A program made the translations under genes and the position numbers. Positions 7,823-10,626 of a DNA stretch of 10,626 nucleotides are shown here, one piece after another. Under the pieces are notes generated by a model. The model was not told where the DNA came from. It did not search any database and was given only the letters and a program-made list of their open reading frames with translations. The stretch is from an uncultured Shinella sp. (GTDB taxonomy: Bacteria > Pseudomonadota > Alphaproteobacteria > Rhizobiales > Rhizobiaceae), in the NCBI GenBank assembly GCA_946481465.1, contig CAMLOC010000057.1, positions 1 to 10,626 on the forward strand, in the 5' to 3' direction. Within the stretch, counting starts at the first letter, position 1. Every line of letters starts with the position of its first letter.

Positions 7823-8611
7823 TCAGCCGGCGCGCCTTGCGCGAGACCCGAAAAGGTAGCCGATGGCGGCGGCCATGACGAGCTGGACGACGCTCGCCAT
7901 GTCCGGAGAAATGCGCGCCGCCCCCTCCGCCGGCGCAAGGCTCGGCAGCAATCCCCCATGGATCGCCCACATCGCCACCACGACGGCAGCGAAAACGACA
8001 GCCGCGAGAACCGGCAGGCCGAACGCAGCACCGGCGGACGACACCGGCGCCCGCGCGGGAAACACAGGCCGGGAGGAGGTGCTTTCGCCGGAGGATGCGA
8101 CGGCGGCCGCATGCCTTGCGGGACCGGCCTGCGCGACGGCATCGTCCGCGGAAGGCGCCCCCGGGGACTGGCGGGCGCGAATCTCCTCGGCAAACCGCTT
8201 GAAAAACTGCCCCGACATCTGCTTTGCGGTTGCGTCGATGAGCCGGCCGCCGAGTTGCGACAGCTTGCCGCCTATCTGGGCATCGACCGTATAGTGCAGG
8301 ACGGTCCCGTCCTCGACCGCTTCCAGGCGGACGATCGCCACGCCCTTCGCGAATCCGGCAACGCCGCCCTGCCCTTCGCCGGTGATGCGATAGCCATTCG
8401 GGGGATCGAGGTCCGACAGCGTTACGGCGCCCTGGAACCGGGCCTTTACCGGGCCCACCTTGATGACGGCGACAGCCGACATTTCAGTTTCCGAAGACTT
8501 CGTCAGCTCCTGGCATCCGGGGATGCAGGCCCTCAGCACGTCGGCATCGTTCAGCGCATTCCATACGTCCTCCTTGCGAGCGGATATGTGCTGCTGGCCA
8601 GTCATGTCCAT
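7823..8611 (-). CDS. coxG: CoxG-family SRPBCC protein with C-terminal membrane anchors
   Basis: 262 residues. Residues 1-147 form a CoxG/SRPBCC domain: TGQQHISARKEDVWNALND, the PGCQELTK loop (31-38), GPVKARFQG (53-61), and GGKLSQLGGRLIDATAKQMSGQFF (within 114-137). In CO dehydrogenase systems CoxG helps recruit the enzyme to the membrane. An Ala/Pro/Ser-rich linker (148-196) leads to a hydrophobic helix (197-218) and, after a short loop, a second one (about 237-254) ending in basic SRARRAG. The protein is thus a soluble lipid-binding-type domain tethered to the inner membrane. The ATG at 8611 has GGAGGAAA upstream; M3 at 8605 is an alternative. It is divergent from the molybdenum hydroxylase subunits, a common association. 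Whether the partner enzyme is a CO dehydrogenase or another hydroxylase is not shown. Confidence 0.9.
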   Translation of the reverse strand: MDMTGQQHISARKEDVWNALNDADVLRACIPGCQELTKSSETEMSAVAVIKVGPVKARFQGAVTLSDLDPPNGYRITGEGQGGVAGFAKGVAIVRLEAVEDGTVLHYTVDAQIGGKLSQLGGRLIDATAKQMSGQFFKRFAEEIRARQSPGAPSADDAVAQAGPARHAAAVASSGESTSSRPVFPARAPVSSAGAAFGLPVLAAVVFAAVVVAMWAIHGGLLPSLAPAEGAARISPDMASVVQLVMAAAIGYLFGSRARRAG

Positions 8612-8667
8612 GGAATTTCCTCCTCATCTCTATCGAACCCCCCTCAATTCGCGGGGCACGGCAATGC

Positions 8668-8695
8668 TTGACATTCCTATTTTAAGTCTAATAAT
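8668..8695 (+). promoter_or_regulatory. Candidate sigma-70 promoter for the molybdenum hydroxylase genes
   Basis: A consensus -35 TTGACA (8668-8673) is separated by 16 nt from AATAAT (8690-8695), a 5/6 match to the -10. It lies about 55 nt upstream of the leader ORF and 144 nt upstream of the FAD-subunit start. The -10 sits inside the shared box copy C. No equally good promoter was seen for coxG on the other strand. Confidence 0.6.
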
Positions 8696-8705
8696 GCAAG
8701 TTAAT
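8684..8705 (+). promoter_or_regulatory. Shared box copy C between coxG and the molybdenum hydroxylase genes
   Basis: AAGTCTAATAATGCAAG (8684-8700) is identical to the inverted copy before livG, and is followed by TTAAT. It covers the predicted -10 and the expected start of transcription, a position typical of a repressor site. It lies in the divergent gap, so it could also affect coxG. Confidence 0.55.
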
Positions 8706-8749
8706 TTTCAAAGCCGCCACGGGATTGGCGGAGGCCAGGAGGAGCCGCA

Positions 8750-8842
8750 ATGACAAGGCTTTCCGAGACGTGTCGGAGCAACAGGCGGCGCGCGACCGGA
8801 CGACGCCGGCAAGCGTCCTTCCGATGGACGACGCCGAAATGA
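8750..8842 (+). CDS. Possible 30-residue leader peptide overlapping the FAD-subunit start
   Basis: ATG at 8750 has AGGAGGAG (8737-8744) ideally spaced and is the best-initiated start in this gap. The frame codes for a very basic peptide (MTRLSETCRSNRRRATGRRR then ten more residues) and ends in TGA that overlaps the next ATG as ATGA (8839-8842). This suggests a translated leader that couples translation to the FAD subunit, which has no ribosome site of its own. Against it: third-position GC is somewhat higher in the FAD-subunit frame across this stretch, so an upstream extension of that subunit from a TTG at 8725, or a frameshift, is possible. Confidence 0.35.
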   Translation: MTRLSETCRSNRRRATGRRRQASFRWTTPK

Positions 8843-9726
8843 AACCGGCCCCCTTTGAATATATCGCAGCCACATCGACAGCCGAAGCCGCCCAGGCCCT
8901 TGCCGCCGCCAACGGCGACGGCAAGATCATCGCGGGCGGCCAGAGCCTCATGCCGATGATCAACTTCCGCCTCGTGAAGCCCGCGGTTCTGATCGACATC
9001 AATCGCATTGCCGGTCTTGACCGCATCGAAAAGCTCGGGGACCGGCTGCGCTTCGGGGCGACGGTGCGGCACCGCATGACGGCGACGGATGCCCTTGTGT
9101 CCCGGCACCTTCCGATCCTGCATGACGCCATGCATCATGTCGCTCATCTGACGGTGCGCAATCGCGGCACTTTCTGCGGCAGCGTCTGTCATGCGGACCC
9201 GGCAGCGGAAATGCCGATGATGACGCTTCTCCTCGACGGGAGCATCACGGCGCTTTCGATCCGGGGTGAACGGCAGATCGCCGCCTCGGACTTCTTCATC
9301 GGGTCGCTGACGACAGCGCTCGAGCCGGACGAGTTCGTCACCTCGATCGATATCGACACGCTGCCCCCCGAGACGGGCTGGGGCTTCGAGGAATTCTCCA
9401 GGCGCCACGGCGATTTCGCCCTCGCCTGCGTGGCCACCACGCTGCGCGTCGTCGACGGCGTCGCACGCGGCGTCCGTTTCGGCATGATGGGCGTCGGCGA
9501 GACACCGCTGCGCCTGCCGGAAATCGAAACGCGCATCGAGGGCGAGGCGCTGTCGGAAGCGCTATTGCAGGACGTGTCGGAGGCCCTGAAGGGGCTCCTA
9601 CATCCCAACACCGACATCCATGCGTCCGCCGACTACCGCCGGCATCTGGCCGGCGCGCTTGCCCGGCGCGCGCTGCGCGACGCCTGGAGGCGGGCAACCC
9701 TTTGCAAGGACCGTACAGATGGCTGA
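8839..9726 (+). CDS. Molybdenum hydroxylase FAD-binding (medium) subunit, CoxM type
   Basis: 295 residues, matching the usual 280-300 of CoxM-type subunits. It accepts electrons from the iron-sulfur subunit and passes them on through FAD. Visible FAD-binding elements are IIAGGQSLMPMINFRL (30-45) followed by LIDINRIAGL (51-60), and RNRGTFCGSVCHADPAAEMP (108-126), where the family's GG is CG with an extra Cys117. The C-terminal CO_deh_flav domain starts near 180 with WGFEEFSRRHGDFALA. The start at ATG 8839 gives the usual MKPAPFEYI terminus; ATG 8824 and TTG 8725 are in-frame alternatives that add 5 or 38 atypical residues. No ribosome site precedes 8839, but the stop of a leader ORF overlaps it. 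The end overlaps the next gene by 8 nt. I give no symbol because the catalytic subunit is not visible and CO oxidation is not implied. Confidence 0.92.
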   Translation: MKPAPFEYIAATSTAEAAQALAAANGDGKIIAGGQSLMPMINFRLVKPAVLIDINRIAGLDRIEKLGDRLRFGATVRHRMTATDALVSRHLPILHDAMHHVAHLTVRNRGTFCGSVCHADPAAEMPMMTLLLDGSITALSIRGERQIAASDFFIGSLTTALEPDEFVTSIDIDTLPPETGWGFEEFSRRHGDFALACVATTLRVVDGVARGVRFGMMGVGETPLRLPEIETRIEGEALSEALLQDVSEALKGLLHPNTDIHASADYRRHLAGALARRALRDAWRRATLCKDRTDG

Positions 9727-10204
9727 AAACGAGGTGACCATCCATGTCAGCGTGAACGGCGTGGAACACACCGCGACCATCGAACCACGCATGCTGCTCA
9801 GCGATTTCCTGCGCTACGAACTAGGTCTCACGGGAACCCATGTCGGCTGCGAACACGGCGTTTGCGGCGCATGCACCGTGCTGCTCGACGGCCGCAGCGC
9901 AAGATCCTGCCTGACGCTCGCCGTGCAGGTGCAAGGCATCGAGATCGAGACCGTCGAAGGACAGGGAAGCGTGGACCGGCTCGGCCGGATCCAGGAGGCG
10001 TTCCGGCAGCACCACGCCCTGCAATGTGGTTTCTGCACGCCCGGCTTCATCATGGCGATCACCGATATGCTGCGCCATCATCCGCTCGAAAGCGACGAGC
10101 AGATCCGGGAAGCGCTGTCCGGCAACATCTGCCGCTGCACGGGCTACGAACACATCGTCAACGCCGTGCGGGAACTGGCGAGGGAAAGAGGACCTTTGAC
10201 ATGA
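9719..10204 (+). CDS. Molybdenum hydroxylase [2Fe-2S] (small) subunit, CoxS type
   Basis: 161 residues, the standard small-subunit length. It carries two [2Fe-2S] clusters that move electrons from the molybdenum centre to FAD. The plant-ferredoxin-type N-terminal domain has GCEHGVCGACTVLLDG with Cys44, Cys49, Cys52 and Cys64. The C-terminal four-helix domain has QCGFCTPGF with Cys103 and Cys106 and NICRCTGYEHIV with Cys138 and Cys140. All eight ligands are present. The ATG at 9719 overlaps the end of the FAD subunit by 8 nt; an in-frame ATG at 9620 within that gene has no support. The stop overlaps the next start as ATGA. The family serves CO dehydrogenase, xanthine, nicotinate, quinoline, isoquinoline and other hydroxylases, so substrate is open. 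Confidence 0.95.
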   Translation: MAENEVTIHVSVNGVEHTATIEPRMLLSDFLRYELGLTGTHVGCEHGVCGACTVLLDGRSARSCLTLAVQVQGIEIETVEGQGSVDRLGRIQEAFRQHHALQCGFCTPGFIMAITDMLRHHPLESDEQIREALSGNICRCTGYEHIVNAVRELARERGPLT

Positions 10205-10626
10205 AGATGCATTTTCTCGCGGGTGGCCGGCTGCGCATGCGCCGCTCCGTCTTCGTTCCCGGCGCGGCGAAGGAGGACTCGATCGAACTGCCCGTCCACG
10301 CCACGCTGATACGGCATCCGCAGGGCAACGTGCTTTTCGACACAGGCTGCAATCCCGAAGCCGCCACCGATCCGCAAGCCCGCTGGGGCGGACTGGCCAA
10401 GGTGATGACGCCAATTTTCAGCCCGGAACAGACCGTCGTTCGGCAACTGGCGACGCTTGGCCTTGAAGCCGGCGACATCGATGTCGTGATCTGCTCGCAT
10501 CTTCATCCCGACCATTGCGGGTGCAACCAGTCCTTCGGCCGCGCGACGATCCTGTGTCATGAAGCGGAAGTCGCGGCGGCGAAGGAGGCGGGGGTCGGGC
10601 TGTGGCTGCACGGGCACATCCACCAC
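10201..10626 (+). CDS. Metallo-beta-lactamase-fold hydrolase, lactonase-like, cut by right edge
   Basis: The first 142 residues of a zinc hydrolase whose layout resembles the N-acyl-homoserine lactonase (AttM/AiiB-like) group. It has PVHATLIRHPQGNVLFDTGC (31-50), an RWGG segment (61-64), and the metal motif SHLHPDHCG with His100, His102, Asp104 and His105. The remaining ligands (a later His, Asp and His) lie beyond the edge. The ATG at 10201 overlaps the iron-sulfur subunit stop as ATGA, so it is co-translated with the hydroxylase; a GAGGA lies about 9 nt upstream. There is no signal peptide, so it is cytoplasmic. Family enzymes hydrolyse cyclic esters and amides; context suggests opening a ring made by the hydroxylase rather than quorum quenching, which is inference. 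Family confidence high, substrate unknown. Confidence 0.92.
   Translation, partial: MKMHFLAGGRLRMRRSVFVPGAAKEDSIELPVHATLIRHPQGNVLFDTGCNPEAATDPQARWGGLAKVMTPIFSPEQTVVRQLATLGLEAGDIDVVICSHLHPDHCGCNQSFGRATILCHEAEVAAAKEAGVGLWLHGHIHH

Noticed and set aside
8725..8838. TTG start at 8725 for the FAD subunit
   Set aside because: It lacks a ribosome site and adds 38 residues not typical of the family. High third-position GC keeps it as a minor alternative.
8839..10204. Form I CO dehydrogenase
   Set aside because: The FAD and iron-sulfur subunits are shared by many molybdenum hydroxylases, and no large subunit with the CO-specific active-site loop is present in the window.
10201..10626. Quorum-quenching homoserine lactonase
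   Set aside because: Fold and metal motif fit, but the gene is translationally coupled to an oxidase subunit, no quorum-sensing gene is visible, and half the protein is missing.

Overview
This 10.6 kb window is GC-rich, densely packed, and organised in two divergent blocks plus a third that is cut by the right edge. Base composition, codon use and gene content (HAAT-type ABC importer, aromatic/fatty acyl-CoA enzymes, molybdenum hydroxylase small subunits) fit a soil or plant-associated alphaproteobacterium, perhaps Hyphomicrobiales. That placement is inference; no rRNA, tRNA or other taxonomic marker is present.

Left block (minus strand, 4138 to beyond position 1): a periplasmic substrate-binding protein, a crotonase-fold protein, a short-chain dehydrogenase (SDR)-fold protein and an ANL-superfamily acyl-CoA ligase cut by the left edge. 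Middle block (plus strand, 4407-7765): the two ATPases and two permeases of the same importer (livG, livF, livH, livM), ending at a perfect-palindrome terminator. The two blocks share a 268-bp divergent control region. Right block: coxG (minus, 7823-8611), then divergently the FAD and [2Fe-2S] subunits of a molybdenum hydroxylase (8839-9726 and 9719-10204) and a metallo-beta-lactamase-fold lactonase-like enzyme cut by the right edge. The catalytic molybdopterin subunit is not in the window.

Working model (inference): the ABC system imports a small organic acid or ring compound. A molybdenum hydroxylase hydroxylates it, the MBL-fold enzyme may open a lactone or lactam ring, and the ligase makes a CoA thioester that the crotonase- and SDR-fold proteins act on. 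The substrate cannot be read from the sequence.

Most notable points: (1) an AT-rich box, identical over 17 nt in inverted orientation before livG and between coxG and coxM, with weaker copies before the binding-protein gene and after livM, which suggests one regulator for all three blocks; (2) the SDR-fold protein lacks the whole Asn-Ser-Tyr-Lys catalytic set, and its crotonase-fold neighbour lacks both catalytic glutamates, so the two adjacent proteins probably do not do the textbook reactions; (3) a well-initiated 30-codon leader ORF whose stop overlaps the coxM-type start codon; (4) a lactonase-like gene directly after the iron-sulfur subunit, where a large subunit would be expected.
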